This document shows, in pieces, positions 8,400 to 17,318 of a stretch of 64,000 nt of DNA. The stretch is from CAZGAH01 sp964523295. Lineage in GTDB: Bacteria; Desulfobacterota; Desulfovibrionia; Desulfovibrionales; Desulfovibrionaceae. The stretch lies in the NCBI GenBank assembly GCA_964523295.1, contig CAZGAH010000002.1, forward strand, positions 62,001 through 126,000. Direction: 5' to 3'. Under the pieces are notes generated by a model. The model ran no database searches, was not told the DNA's origin, and saw nothing but the letters and a program-made list of their open reading frames with translations. The first letter of the stretch is position 1. Each line of letters begins with the position of its first letter. A program made the position numbers and the translations under genes.

Positions 8400-10676
8400 T
8401 CAGCGTGGCGTGACCCTGGCGTTGAGCCGGCCGGGGACTGCGGGCTCGGCGGCGGACTGCGGTCTGGGCGGGATGATCAGCTTTTGCCCCAGCTGCAACA
8501 CGTGCTTTTTCGGCAGCTTGTTCGCCTCCAGCATGGCCTGTTCGCTGACGCCAAATTTTCGGGCAATGGACCAGACAGAATCGCCGCTTTGCACGGCGTA
8601 TTCCTGCGGGGCGGTCGTGTCGGCTGCAACGGACGTCGGAGCGGACTGCTCCGGGGCCGCAGGCGGCGCAGGCGCGGCCGTCTCCGTGGTGGCCGCGGCC
8701 AGGGCCGGTGGCTGTTGATCGGCGGGCGTCTGCGACGGAACGACCAGCTTCTGCCCGAGCTGCAGAACATGCTTCGGGGTCAGGGCATTGGCCTCGAACA
8801 GCGCCTTTTGCGTGACGCCAAGCTTTTTGGCAATGGCGGAGATGGTGTCGCCCTTGACAACGGTGTATTCGCTCGTGCTCGGCGGGATGTCTTCCGCTGG
8901 CGTCGTAGCGGCAACCTGGAGCGCGGGCGCAGCGGCATCGGGAGGGGATCCGGCGTCCTGGGTCTCTGAGGCGGCGGTTGGCGCGGGCGGCTGATTCGAC
9001 TGGTCCAGCGTGATGCTGACATCGGCGAGCGCGGATGCCGGCGCGGGGGGTGCGGAGAACACGTCGGCAACGAGCAGCGGCGGCGCCTCTGAGGCGTCTG
9101 CACCAACTCTCCATCCTGATCGGGGCTGAGTCCCGGTTGCCGGCTCGACAGTCTCCGACGGCAGGGAAGCGGGGTCGATGGTCAGTGAGCCGGCGGAAGT
9201 CTGCGGCTCGGGCGGCGTGTCGGCCGCGGCGGTGAGTGTGGGCACTTGTGCGGCGGGGATGGTCAGCTGCTGGCCAAGGGAAAGGGTATGGCGTTTGCCC
9301 AGATTGTTGGCGTCGAGAATGGCCTGTTCGCTGACTTTGAATTTGCGGGCGATGGACCAGACCGAGTCGCCGCCTTGCACGGAATAGAGCGTGGTCCCGG
9401 CCAGGCGGGTGCCCGGCACGGCGGCTGGCGGCGTTGTTTCTGGCTCAGGCTCGGGCGCGGGCGCGTACTGTACCAGGACCGGGGCTGCGGCGCCTGGGAT
9501 GGTTAACTTCTGGCCGATCTGCAAGGTGTGCCGTGTCGGGAGCTTGTTGGCGTCGAGAACGGTCTGTTTGCTTACGCCGTGGCGATGGGCGATGGCCGAG
9601 ACCGAATCGCCGCTCTGTACGGTGTAGACAAGGGAAGGCAGCGACCCGGAGGCGTCGGACCTGGCGGAACGGGAGGTCGAGGTGTCCGCCTCGGCCACGA
9701 CTTTTGTTTTCGATCTGGACGAGGAGTCGGCCAGCTCGGTCTCGGCGCCGCGTCTGGCGCCTTTGTCCGGGATGATCAGCCCTTTGCCGACGGTAAGCCG
9801 CACGTTGCGGCGCATGTTGTTCGCTGCGAGCAGATCTTCGGTGCTGATGCCGTAGGCCTTGGCAACGCGTGCCGGGGTGTCGCCCTTGCGTATGGTGTGT
9901 CGGGAAGCACGCTGTCGCGGGGAGTCCTCGTCCGCGACAAGGGCCTGACTGCGTCCAGACCTGGTATCCTTGCGTTTGACCACCGGAGCGTCTTCGTCGG
10001 GCGATACCGGGCCGTCCTTGTCCTGGGAAGCCTCTCCGGCGGCCAGAAGCGTATGTGTGTAGGTGTCGTCGGGCTGAGGCGAGCCCGGCGCAGTGATCAC
10101 GCGGCGCGCCCCCATGAATCGGGCGCCATAGTGGTCGTCAAAGGCATTGTCCACGCGCACGGTATATCCCGTGCGCGGGCTGTGGATGAATTTGCCGTTG
10201 CCGACGTATATCCCGGCATGGGTTCCCCGGGCCGATCCCATGCGCCGGGAAAAGACAACGATATCCCCGGGACGCAGTTCGCTTTTCGGGATGGACTTGC
10301 CGTGCGACAACTGCTCGCGCGACGAACGGGGCAGGTCGATGCCGTTTTGCCCGTAGGCCCATTTGACGAAGCCGGCGCAGTCGAACCCCGTTTCCGGGGA
10401 AGTTCCGCCGTAGCGATAGCGCGCGCCGATCTGGGAAAAGGCCGTGGAGAGAATTTTTTGCTGCACGCTGTCGCCCGCTTTGGCATCTCTGTTTTTGATC
10501 GCTGCGGGCTTTTTCCGTTTGAAATGACTGGCCACAGTCGTTGGATCCGATTGCGTCGGCTTGACCGCGTCGGCTGCACTGGCAAGAACGAGGCAAACGA
10601 CCAGGGGGACGAGCAGCAGGGGTACGAGGTGCAGCCAAGGATGGGATTTTCGCTTCGAAATCCTTGCTTTATTCAC
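8400..10676 (-). CDS. NlpC/P60 endopeptidase with five LysM repeats
   Basis: A 758-residue exported peptidoglycan hydrolase. An N-terminal hydrophobic signal/anchor (about residues 13-34) is followed by an NlpC/P60 domain with catalytic FDCAGFVKW, a THAGIYVG His and a FIHSP His. Five LysM modules of about 43 residues follow, each starting Y/H-x-[VI]-x-x-GD and ending LxIGQKLxIP-like, separated by Ala/Pro-rich linkers. The domain order is unusual: the catalytic domain comes first and all LysM modules are C-terminal. I chose GTG 10676 because AAGAGGA lies 7 bases upstream. An ATG at 10709 is also in frame but lacks a ribosome-binding site. It would cleave stem peptides while bound to glycan. 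Confidence 0.85.
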   Translation of the reverse strand: MNKARISKRKSHPWLHLVPLLLVPLVVCLVLASAADAVKPTQSDPTTVASHFKRKKPAAIKNRDAKAGDSVQQKILSTAFSQIGARYRYGGTSPETGFDCAGFVKWAYGQNGIDLPRSSREQLSHGKSIPKSELRPGDIVVFSRRMGSARGTHAGIYVGNGKFIHSPRTGYTVRVDNAFDDHYGARFMGARRVITAPGSPQPDDTYTHTLLAAGEASQDKDGPVSPDEDAPVVKRKDTRSGRSQALVADEDSPRQRASRHTIRKGDTPARVAKAYGISTEDLLAANNMRRNVRLTVGKGLIIPDKGARRGAETELADSSSRSKTKVVAEADTSTSRSARSDASGSLPSLVYTVQSGDSVSAIAHRHGVSKQTVLDANKLPTRHTLQIGQKLTIPGAAAPVLVQYAPAPEPEPETTPPAAVPGTRLAGTTLYSVQGGDSVWSIARKFKVSEQAILDANNLGKRHTLSLGQQLTIPAAQVPTLTAAADTPPEPQTSAGSLTIDPASLPSETVEPATGTQPRSGWRVGADASEAPPLLVADVFSAPPAPASALADVSITLDQSNQPPAPTAASETQDAGSPPDAAAPALQVAATTPAEDIPPSTSEYTVVKGDTISAIAKKLGVTQKALFEANALTPKHVLQLGQKLVVPSQTPADQQPPALAAATTETAAPAPPAAPEQSAPTSVAADTTAPQEYAVQSGDSVWSIARKFGVSEQAMLEANKLPKKHVLQLGQKLIIPPRPQSAAEPAVPGRLNARVTPR

Positions 10677-10847
10677 AGGTATCCTCTTGAGTGGCAAAGA
10701 ACAGGACATTCATGTTGCTCGTTTCAGGGGCACTGTTACGGCAACATCCTGAAAAGATTAACCATTTTTTTTCTAAGTAAAACTTTAGCCAATGGCAGCC
10801 GGGGCTGTAAAGTTAAAATCTTGTAATCCAAAGGTGGAGCGGCAAAC

Positions 10848-12368
10848 TCAAGGCTCTGAAATGAAAGGCATAATCTGAGCAGGATTGGCTTGTTCTCCAA
10901 TGGTGGGGGAGGAGGGTGACGCGGGATGACTGTCGGTCGTTGCGGGTGCGGCAGGGGGAGCGGCTATCGTCGGGCATATCGGAAGACCGGCGGCATTGTC
11001 TGCCAGCCAGGCTGTGAAGGCCGCGCGCGTGCGCTGCGCGTAGCGCGCCTTGCGCAGGCGTTTGGAGATGCGTTCCTGAAGCGGGGGCATGAGCCCGTAA
11101 TTGACGTTCGAGGGCTGAAAGGTTTTGGCCGGGCGGCGCAGGTGTCCCAGGAGCGCGCCCAGGGCCGAGTCCTCGGGCGGCAGCGTGAGGGGATGGTTGC
11201 CGAGCCTCGCGGCCAAAGCGAGGCCCAGCCAGAGCCCGCAGGCGGCCGACTCTACATAGCCTTCCACTCCGGCAAGTTGTCCGGCGACGTACACGCCCGG
11301 CCGGGCGCGGAGCTCGAGCGCGGGTGTGAGCACCTGCGGGGCGTTGATGAACGTATTGCGGTGCGTGCTTCCCAGCCGGACGAACTCGGCCTTTTCCAGG
11401 CCGGGGATGAGGCGGAACACGCGTTCCTGCTCCGCGTACCTGAGCCTGGTCTGGCAACCGACGAGATTGAAGGTGCTCCGGTCGCGGTTTTCCGCACGCA
11501 GTTGCAGCACGGCAAAAGGCCGGCGTCCGGTGCGCGGGTCGGTGAGCCCGACCGGTTTGAAGGGTCCGTAGGCCAGGGTCATGTACCCGCGCTCGGCCAT
11601 GGTCTCGATGGGAAGGCAGCCCTCGAAGTGAATTTCTTTTTCAAAGTCCCGTGCCGGGACTTTTTCGGCTGAAAGCAGCGCGTCGCGAAGCCTGGCGTAC
11701 GCCGCCTCGTCGAGCGGGCAGTTGAGGTAGTCGCCGTCGTTTTCCGTCTCGCCGGCGTCGTAGCGTGAGGCCCGGAAAACCGTATTCATGTCCACGGAGT
11801 CGGCAGTAACGATCGGAGCGATGGCGTCGTAAAAATAGAGGTGCCCGGCGCCGACGACGTCCGTGAGGCTGGCGGCCAGTGCATCCGCGATCAGGGGCCC
11901 GGCTGCGAGTACCACGATTGAAAAGGTCTTCAGCTCCGGGTCGTCCAGCCCTCCGATTTCGCGCCTGACCAGCGTGATACGCGGGTTGGCGGCGATGGCG
12001 CCGGTGATGCGGGCGGAAAATTCGTGCCGGTCCACTGCCAGGGCCTTGCCTGCAGGCACGCGCGCCGCCTCGGCCGCCTCCATGACCAGACTGCCCAGTC
12101 GGCGCATTTCTTCTTTGAGTTGTCCGACGGCGGCGTCGGGCTCGTCCGAGCGAAGGGAGTTGGAGCAGACGAGCTCTCCCAGGCCTTCGTGCCGGTGGGC
12201 AGGCGAGAACCGGCGTGGCTTCATTTCGAAGAGCACGACCCCGAATCCAGCACGAGCCAGAGCCATGGCGCACTCGCATCCGGCCAGTCCGGCGCCGACG
12301 ACGGCGATGGACGGGTCGCCGTGCGGCGAGATTTCCGACGTGTCAGAGGGAGAGATTTGTGTTATCAT
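10848..12368 (-). CDS. trmFO: tRNA (uracil-54-C5)-methyltransferase TrmFO (folate/FAD-dependent)
   Basis: A 506-residue flavoprotein that methylates U54 of tRNA using methylenetetrahydrofolate and FADH2. The FAD-binding motif VVGAGLAGCECA is near the N-terminus (about residue 23), and FEGCLPIE (catalytic Cys) and NLVGCQTRL follow. The usual length is about 440. Here the N-terminus has about 18 extra residues and the C-terminus carries an Ala/Pro/Ser-rich tail of about 50 residues after the last conserved helix. GGAGG lies close before ATG 12368. It is first in a leftward run ahead of the LysM/NlpC gene. Confidence 0.92.
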   Translation of the reverse strand: MITQISPSDTSEISPHGDPSIAVVGAGLAGCECAMALARAGFGVVLFEMKPRRFSPAHRHEGLGELVCSNSLRSDEPDAAVGQLKEEMRRLGSLVMEAAEAARVPAGKALAVDRHEFSARITGAIAANPRITLVRREIGGLDDPELKTFSIVVLAAGPLIADALAASLTDVVGAGHLYFYDAIAPIVTADSVDMNTVFRASRYDAGETENDGDYLNCPLDEAAYARLRDALLSAEKVPARDFEKEIHFEGCLPIETMAERGYMTLAYGPFKPVGLTDPRTGRRPFAVLQLRAENRDRSTFNLVGCQTRLRYAEQERVFRLIPGLEKAEFVRLGSTHRNTFINAPQVLTPALELRARPGVYVAGQLAGVEGYVESAACGLWLGLALAARLGNHPLTLPPEDSALGALLGHLRRPAKTFQPSNVNYGLMPPLQERISKRLRKARYAQRTRAAFTAWLADNAAGLPICPTIAAPPAAPATTDSHPASPSSPTIGEQANPAQIMPFISEP

Positions 12369-12773
12369 CGGTCCTCCACGTGTTCATGGGATTTCCTGTC
12401 TGTCGGGCGCAACGGCGCGGGAGCATTTGCTCGACCAGCGGCATCGGGCTGCGTACAGGCGGAGAGTCTTTCATGCCTGGACGAATCCTGCAAGGGGGGG
12501 GCTGGAGTCGTTGGAACGCACCTTCATGCATCCGGACACAATGCCGGATGCTCCCCTTCTATCGTGCTATCGGCCGTACCGTGCGGCACGGGGAGATGTT
12601 CTTAGCACGAACCGTAGTGTTTGACTGGCTGCCCTGATCTCAGAACACGGCGCAAGGGAAACGCACATTTCTGCTCCAGAACAGTCCGCGAATACGGTGA
12701 CGTGCAGACAGATCAGCCTCTTGCTTTTGGCGTTTTGATCTTCCAGGGCATTTCCTGGCAGAAGCCCTGCTAT

Positions 12774-12803
12774 CAACGACGCTTCATCGCCGACGCGTCG
12801 TTG
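12774..12803. repeat. inverted repeat, 9-bp perfect arms
   Basis: CAACGACGC (12774-12782) and GCGTCGTTG (12795-12803) are perfect complements separated by 12 bases. There is no T-run after it. It sits in the gene-free region and could be a stem-loop of an unannotated RNA or an operator. Confidence 0.45.
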
Positions 12804-13132
12804 TGGTCAGGTTGGCGTTGTCGATCGGCTTGAATCGTTGCGGGGATGTGAAGGAATCCTGAAAGCGGACAGTTCTTTATGTGTTTTTCTTATATATAAT
12901 ACAAAGTAGTTCCACTGCTTGTTGCTATGAAGTTGGAGATACATTCTGCTCATGGATGTGGCCGCCAATGGCTTCCCAGGCAACGCAATTCCCCCGCCAA
13001 GCGTTGCTGACATCTCGGACACAAGGCTGTTATACCCGCTGACAGTGGGCGTAGCATCCTCCCCCTCAAATTTTTGCGGGTATTTGAGGCGGTTTTGCAT
13101 GAACACTAAGCAGGAAATGTGCGTATACAGTA

Positions 13133-13161
13133 TTGACAGAATCAGGATGACGCTCTATTTA
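13133..13161 (+). promoter_or_regulatory. weak sigma-70 promoter candidate
   Basis: A perfect TTGACA (13133-13138) is followed after 17 bases by TATTTA (13156-13161), a poor -10. It points toward the repressor gene but lies about 310 bases upstream of its start. Confidence 0.22.
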
Positions 13162-13471
13162 CTCTTTTCACGGTCGAGATTTCAGCCTTTGTTTTATCGG
13201 CTGGGTTGTCTTGGTCATTGTCAGGGTGCCTGTCGTTTGCCGACCGTAATTGGTGATTGGGGGCGTCTCGTGGGTCGGGGAGGGATGCTAACGTATTTTT
13301 TTATCGTGAAGAGTACGTTTTTCTTGACCACGAGGCCTTCCATAGGTCATGTATTTTGCCGGAGATGAGTAAGCGGCATTGCCACGGTCTGTGCGCAATG
13401 CCTGCTGCGGCAGGGAGGCAATAAGGGCTTTTTCCGTAAAATGGGGGCAAAAACGAACAAGGAGTCTTACG

Positions 13472-14173
13472 TTGGGTACTACGTTTGATCAGGTTTTCGA
13501 CAGAATCAGGCTTGCGATCAATACTCGAACGCAGGTCCAGCTGGCTGATGTGCTGGAGATCCGGCAGTCGAGCATCTCGGATGCAAAGCGGCGGGATTCT
13601 ATTCCGGCGGAATGGTATCTGAAACTTTTCAAAAAATTCGGCCTGAATCCGGACTGGCTGGAGGATGGCACGGGTCCCTGGTACCTGAAGAACAAGCATG
13701 GCGAGTACGTGCCTTCCGATGGTCCGATGATCCCTGGCGTGATGGACGCGATGTCAGGCTACGCGGGTCCGGACAACAAGGGCACGGTTGTGACGGTACA
13801 TTCCATGCAAGTGGAAAAGACCGAAGGCGGCAACTGGAGCCCCATGCCCATCGGCAAGCTCTGCGTCCCGCAGTCCTTTTTCCGGCCCAGTGTCCAGGTA
13901 GTCAAGATGAGCGCCTCGAACATGGAGCCGCTCATACGCAGGAACGCCTTCATGGGCATCGATACGGCCATCAAGCATATCGATTCTGGTGAATTGTATG
14001 CAGTGGATCTGCTCAACGAGGGTCTTGCCGTGAAGCGTGTCTTTCATGACACCGAACGGAACCGGCTGATTCTGCGCACGGAGAGCACGGTTCACCCCGA
14101 GCAGTATCTTCCTGTCGAAAAGCGCGATGAGCATGTTTACGGTCGTATCGTCTGGGTGTTGCAGGAGCTGTAA
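13472..14173 (+). CDS. CI-like repressor: HTH plus S24/LexA-type C-terminal domain
   Basis: A 233-residue transcription factor. The N-terminal about 70 residues match the phage CI repressor helix-turn-helix type (TQVQLADVLEIRQSSISDAKRR, with WYLKLFKKFGLNPDWL after it). The C-terminal half resembles the S24 peptidase fold: a Ser in SASNMEPLI and a later Lys in GLAVKRVF correspond to the Ser/Lys dyad, although the Ser-Met spacing differs by one residue from the usual form. I chose TTG 13472 because AAGGAG lies 7 bases upstream; the ATG at 13379 has none. It is probably a phage-derived or stress regulator. No phage genes are adjacent. Confidence 0.75.
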   Translation: MGTTFDQVFDRIRLAINTRTQVQLADVLEIRQSSISDAKRRDSIPAEWYLKLFKKFGLNPDWLEDGTGPWYLKNKHGEYVPSDGPMIPGVMDAMSGYAGPDNKGTVVTVHSMQVEKTEGGNWSPMPIGKLCVPQSFFRPSVQVVKMSASNMEPLIRRNAFMGIDTAIKHIDSGELYAVDLLNEGLAVKRVFHDTERNRLILRTESTVHPEQYLPVEKRDEHVYGRIVWVLQEL

Positions 14174-14436
14174 ATCCGGCGATTGATCCAGTGCCACGGA
14201 CGCGGATACAGATTCGGCCAGGAATCGCAGATCTGTGTTGCAAATCCGCCTCGTTCCCTGGCTGCGTCGCAACGCGGGCGCAGCCAGGACGAGCTTCGGC
14301 CTTGCGCGGACGCTGTTCACCGTGTAGTATTGTACCCTGTGACGAGGCTGGTAGCGACGCGTCGTCGGGCACAGTGCCGGAGTTCGCCGAAAAGTGACGA
14401 AGCTGTGCCGTGGTGCGCAATCAAGGGGGGGGCGAC

Positions 14437-14682
14437 ATGCATCCCAGAATATTCACCCTGGGCCTCTCCGTGGAGGCCATTTCACTCTACCTCATTCTGG
14501 ACGATCTCGATTCGCGGGGAGCAGCGCTGACACGGGACGCCTGTTCGGCGTATTGGAATGCTACGGCGGAGCTTTTCGAGCGCAGCATTGATGAGTTGGT
14601 ACTTCAGAACATTCTCGATGTCAGCGGCGACACTCTCTCCTTGCGACCAGCGACAGGCTGGATGGAGGCCAGGGCGGAGTGA
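14437..14682 (+). CDS. small conserved-looking hypothetical protein (81 aa)
   Basis: Starts at ATG 14437 with a G-rich ribosome-binding site 6-7 bases upstream. The protein is helical and acidic, and has a pattern (FTLGLSVEAISLYLILDDL) resembling small proteins I associate with Desulfovibrio genomes, possibly a winged-helix fold. Its function is not known. The next frame overlaps its stop. Confidence 0.5.
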   Translation: MHPRIFTLGLSVEAISLYLILDDLDSRGAALTRDACSAYWNATAELFERSIDELVLQNILDVSGDTLSLRPATGWMEARAE

Positions 14683-14861
14683 CGTCTTTCCGATCCGGAC
14701 TTCTGCTTCCCGACGCCGGCGTATGGGCCTGCTTCGTGCATTCCGATGACGAGATGTCCGCAGGGTCTCTCCCGGGCATGCGAGCGGCGCAGCCTGTTCT
14801 CGTCGCCGTTGCTTCCGTCGGGACGACCACCCTACGCTCCGACCTCGCGCCGTGGAACTGA
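14679..14861 (+). CDS. possible small overlapping ORF (60 aa)
   Basis: GTG 14679 overlaps the upstream stop (GTGA), with GGAGG 10 bases before it. Its stop overlaps the GTG start of the next gene at 14852. This position makes translational coupling possible. The product has no recognisable motif, so it may only be a bridging frame. Confidence 0.25.
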   Translation: MTSFRSGLLLPDAGVWACFVHSDDEMSAGSLPGMRAAQPVLVAVASVGTTTLRSDLAPWN

Positions 14862-15826
14862 CGCAGCTCTGGACCGGGCTGGGCTGGCCGCTTTGCCGGC
14901 TTGTCGGCTTTCTCTCCCTGGGGCTGTTCATCGCCCTGCTCATCGAGACTCTGAACTGGACGCGCGCCATGGCCGTGCTTGCCACGCCGCTGGTGCGCTG
15001 GTCGCGGTTGCGCGATGTTTCCGGAGCCAGTTTTTCCCTGGCGTTCTTTTCGGGTGCAGCGGCAAACGCCATGCTCGCCGAGCAGTACGACGCCGGCACG
15101 CTCAGCCGGCGGGAACTCGTGCTCTCCAATCTGTTCAACAGCATGCCGACCTATCTGTTGCACCTGCCGACCATGTTTTTCACGATGCTGCCCTTTATCG
15201 GGAAATCCGCCGTCGCGTATCTCGGGCTTACGCTGCTCGCCGCGACCTTGCGCACCGGCTTCATCGTCCTGTTGGGCCGATTGACCTTGCCGCGGCTCCC
15301 TGAGGGTTGTGTAACCTGTCTGCTGGACGAAAAGCGAACGGGGTTTCGCTCCGCGTTGCGCAAGGCCTGGGGGCGTTTCCGCAAGCGCATCCGCCGCCTG
15401 CTGCTCTACAGCATCCCCGTCTACGTCCTGATATACTTTCTCAATGTTTATGGCTTGTTCGACGCGTTGCAACGGCTTATGGCCGAGAAGAGCGCTCTGC
15501 TCGGTTTTTTGCCTCCCGAAGCGATCGGGATCGTTGTTTTTCAGGTTATCGCCGAGTCCAGTGCCGGCCTGGCCACGGCCGGAGCCCTGCTCCAGGCTGG
15601 CAACCTGACCGGCGCCGAGGTCATCCTGGCCTTGCTGGTCGGGAATATTCTCTCCACGCCCATGCGTGCCTTCCGCCATCAACTGCCCTTTTACGCGGGC
15701 ATCTTCAAGCCGGCCCTGGCAGGCCGGCTCATACTCTACAATCAGCTGTTGCGCGCGGCCAGTCTTGTCCTCGTCGCCACCGCCTTTGCCCTGTGGGGAC
15801 ACCTGCTCCCCCGGGCCTGGCTCTGA
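14852..15826 (+). CDS. nucleoside-recognition (Gate) domain membrane protein
   Basis: A 324-residue integral membrane protein with about seven hydrophobic helices, at about residues 12-40, 62-85, 98-125, 128-150, 195-215, 230-265 and 295-320. Two related halves contain the small-residue-rich FSGAAANAM and ESSAGLATAG segments typical of the Gate/nucleoside-recognition family. Family members are putative transporters or spore/envelope membrane proteins; the substrate is unknown. Start GTG 14852 lacks a strong Shine-Dalgarno sequence but overlaps the upstream frame, suggesting coupling. Confidence 0.7.
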   Translation: MELTQLWTGLGWPLCRLVGFLSLGLFIALLIETLNWTRAMAVLATPLVRWSRLRDVSGASFSLAFFSGAAANAMLAEQYDAGTLSRRELVLSNLFNSMPTYLLHLPTMFFTMLPFIGKSAVAYLGLTLLAATLRTGFIVLLGRLTLPRLPEGCVTCLLDEKRTGFRSALRKAWGRFRKRIRRLLLYSIPVYVLIYFLNVYGLFDALQRLMAEKSALLGFLPPEAIGIVVFQVIAESSAGLATAGALLQAGNLTGAEVILALLVGNILSTPMRAFRHQLPFYAGIFKPALAGRLILYNQLLRAASLVLVATAFALWGHLLPRAWL

Positions 15827-16040
15827 TGCCCGCCTTGTGACGCGCCCCCCCGTGACGATCTGCATTTTTCCTGTCTACGAGGCTTTCCCTGCTTGATCTT
15901 TCGGGCAGGCGACCATACATACACAGTGCAGGCGAAACAGCGTTGCCTACGCGGGACGCTGTTTGCGCGTGCTGTATTTGGCGTTTCCGCTTCCCGGCGA
16001 AGCGACTCTTTGCACGAACCCGCAACCGCAGGAGACAGCT

Positions 16041-17288
16041 ATGCCCGCAGTGCTGATCGTGGATGATTCCCGGATGTTCGCCAATATGCTGACCCGACGG
16101 ATTGAGCGGGAGCTGAACTACGGCGTCGTGAATGCCGAAAGCATGGCGGAGGCGGCGACGATTCTGCAGGATCACGCCTCGGAACTGAGTTCCGCGGTCC
16201 TCGATCTGACGCTTCCGGACTCCTTCGCCGGCGAAATAGTCGATCTGGTCGCGCCGCAGTTACCCTCAATCGTGCTGACGGGCAACCTGAGCGACGCCAT
16301 GCGGGATCACATCTGGAGCAGGCGTATTGCGGATTACGTGCTCAAGGAGGGCAACCAGAGCATTGACTATGTCCTGGCCCAGGTACGCCGGTTACATCTC
16401 AACGCCGATATCAAGACATTGATTGTCGACGACTCGCGTCTTCTGACCCTTCAGGTCTCCGAATTGCTGACCGTACACCGCTACCAGGTCTTCCACGCCA
16501 CGGACGGCGTCGAGGCCCTGGAGGTGCTCGATCAGCATCCTGACATCCGGCTGGTCATTACCGACTACAACATGCCGCGCATGGACGGTTTCGAGCTGGT
16601 GCGCAGCATCCGCAAGCGCTTCAGCAAGGATGACATGGCCATTATCGGCATGTCCGCCGCCGGTAACAACATCATGTCGGCTAAATTCATCAAAAACGGC
16701 GCCAACGACTTCCTCACCAAGCCCTTTGGCAGCGAGGAATTCTATTGCCGGATCAATCACAATATGGACATGATCGAACACATCAATCTGATCAAGGACA
16801 TGTCCAACAAGGACTACATGACCAAGCTGTACAACCGGCGCTACTTTTTCGATGAGGGAATGCAGTTCTTTCAGCGCCTGCTCAGGAAGGGCGAAGACGT
16901 CGCCCTGGCTATGCTCGATATTGACCGGTTCAAGGATATAAACGACACTTATGGCCATGAAGCCGGCGATATGGCCATCAAGTATATCGCGGCCGAACTC
17001 AGGGGATTTTTTCCGGCCCCGCATCTCATATCCCGCTTTGGGGGCGAGGAATTCTGCATACTGCTGGCCGGAACGCCCGCAGAGGAGCTTCCGGCCCTGT
17101 TCGAGAACCTGCGTGCCCGGATCGAGGCCAACGTGTTGCGCTACGCGGACGAGCAGATACGCTTCACGCTCAGCGGCGGCGTGACTGCCAGACGCCAGGA
17201 GCCCCTGGAGGCCATGATCAGGCGGGCGGATCAGCTGCTATACATGGCGAAAACCGAGGGGAGAAACCAGATGCAGGTCGAAGTCTGA
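16041..17288 (+). CDS. response regulator with two REC domains and GGDEF diguanylate cyclase
   Basis: A 415-residue cytoplasmic signalling protein. The first REC domain (about 1-115) has VDDSR, VLDLTLP (phospho-Asp) and YVLKEG. The second (about 125-245) has VDDSR, VITDYNMPRMDG and FLTKPFG. The GGDEF domain follows (about 265-415), with DIDRFKDINDTYGHEAGD and GGEEF at the active site, so c-di-GMP synthesis is expected. The RxxD inhibitory site normally found just before GGEEF is absent (PAPH at that position), so product inhibition at this site is unlikely. AGGAG precedes ATG 16041. Confidence 0.88.
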   Translation: MPAVLIVDDSRMFANMLTRRIERELNYGVVNAESMAEAATILQDHASELSSAVLDLTLPDSFAGEIVDLVAPQLPSIVLTGNLSDAMRDHIWSRRIADYVLKEGNQSIDYVLAQVRRLHLNADIKTLIVDDSRLLTLQVSELLTVHRYQVFHATDGVEALEVLDQHPDIRLVITDYNMPRMDGFELVRSIRKRFSKDDMAIIGMSAAGNNIMSAKFIKNGANDFLTKPFGSEEFYCRINHNMDMIEHINLIKDMSNKDYMTKLYNRRYFFDEGMQFFQRLLRKGEDVALAMLDIDRFKDINDTYGHEAGDMAIKYIAAELRGFFPAPHLISRFGGEEFCILLAGTPAEELPALFENLRARIEANVLRYADEQIRFTLSGGVTARRQEPLEAMIRRADQLLYMAKTEGRNQMQVEV

Positions 17289-17318
17289 TTCAGGTCGACC
17301 TCGGGGCGTACTTCGCTA

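Larger units (their letters stand above)
12369..13471. other. 1.1-kb region without a supported gene
   Basis: Between divergent trmFO and the S24-type repressor. Several short open frames exist on both strands (for example 12952-13368 + and 12807-13106 -), but none has a convincing start, ribosome-binding site or recognisable sequence. It contains AT-rich patches (for example around 12885-12905, including a TATAAT at 12895-12900), a perfect 9-bp-arm inverted repeat at 12774-12803, and a TTGACA at 13133. It may contain regulatory DNA, a small RNA or decayed genes. Confidence 0.4.

Noticed and set aside
6838..8718. 626-codon open frame antisense to glgB
   Set aside because: Shadow of glgB and the intergenic region; no motif, and it crosses two real gene boundaries.
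8400..10676. Repeated sequence blocks as a possible CRISPR or tandem DNA array
   Set aside because: They encode the five LysM modules, with irregular spacing and divergent DNA, not array-like.
12952..13368. 138-codon open frame in the gene-free region
   Set aside because: No good ribosome-binding site, no recognisable sequence and poor codon pattern.
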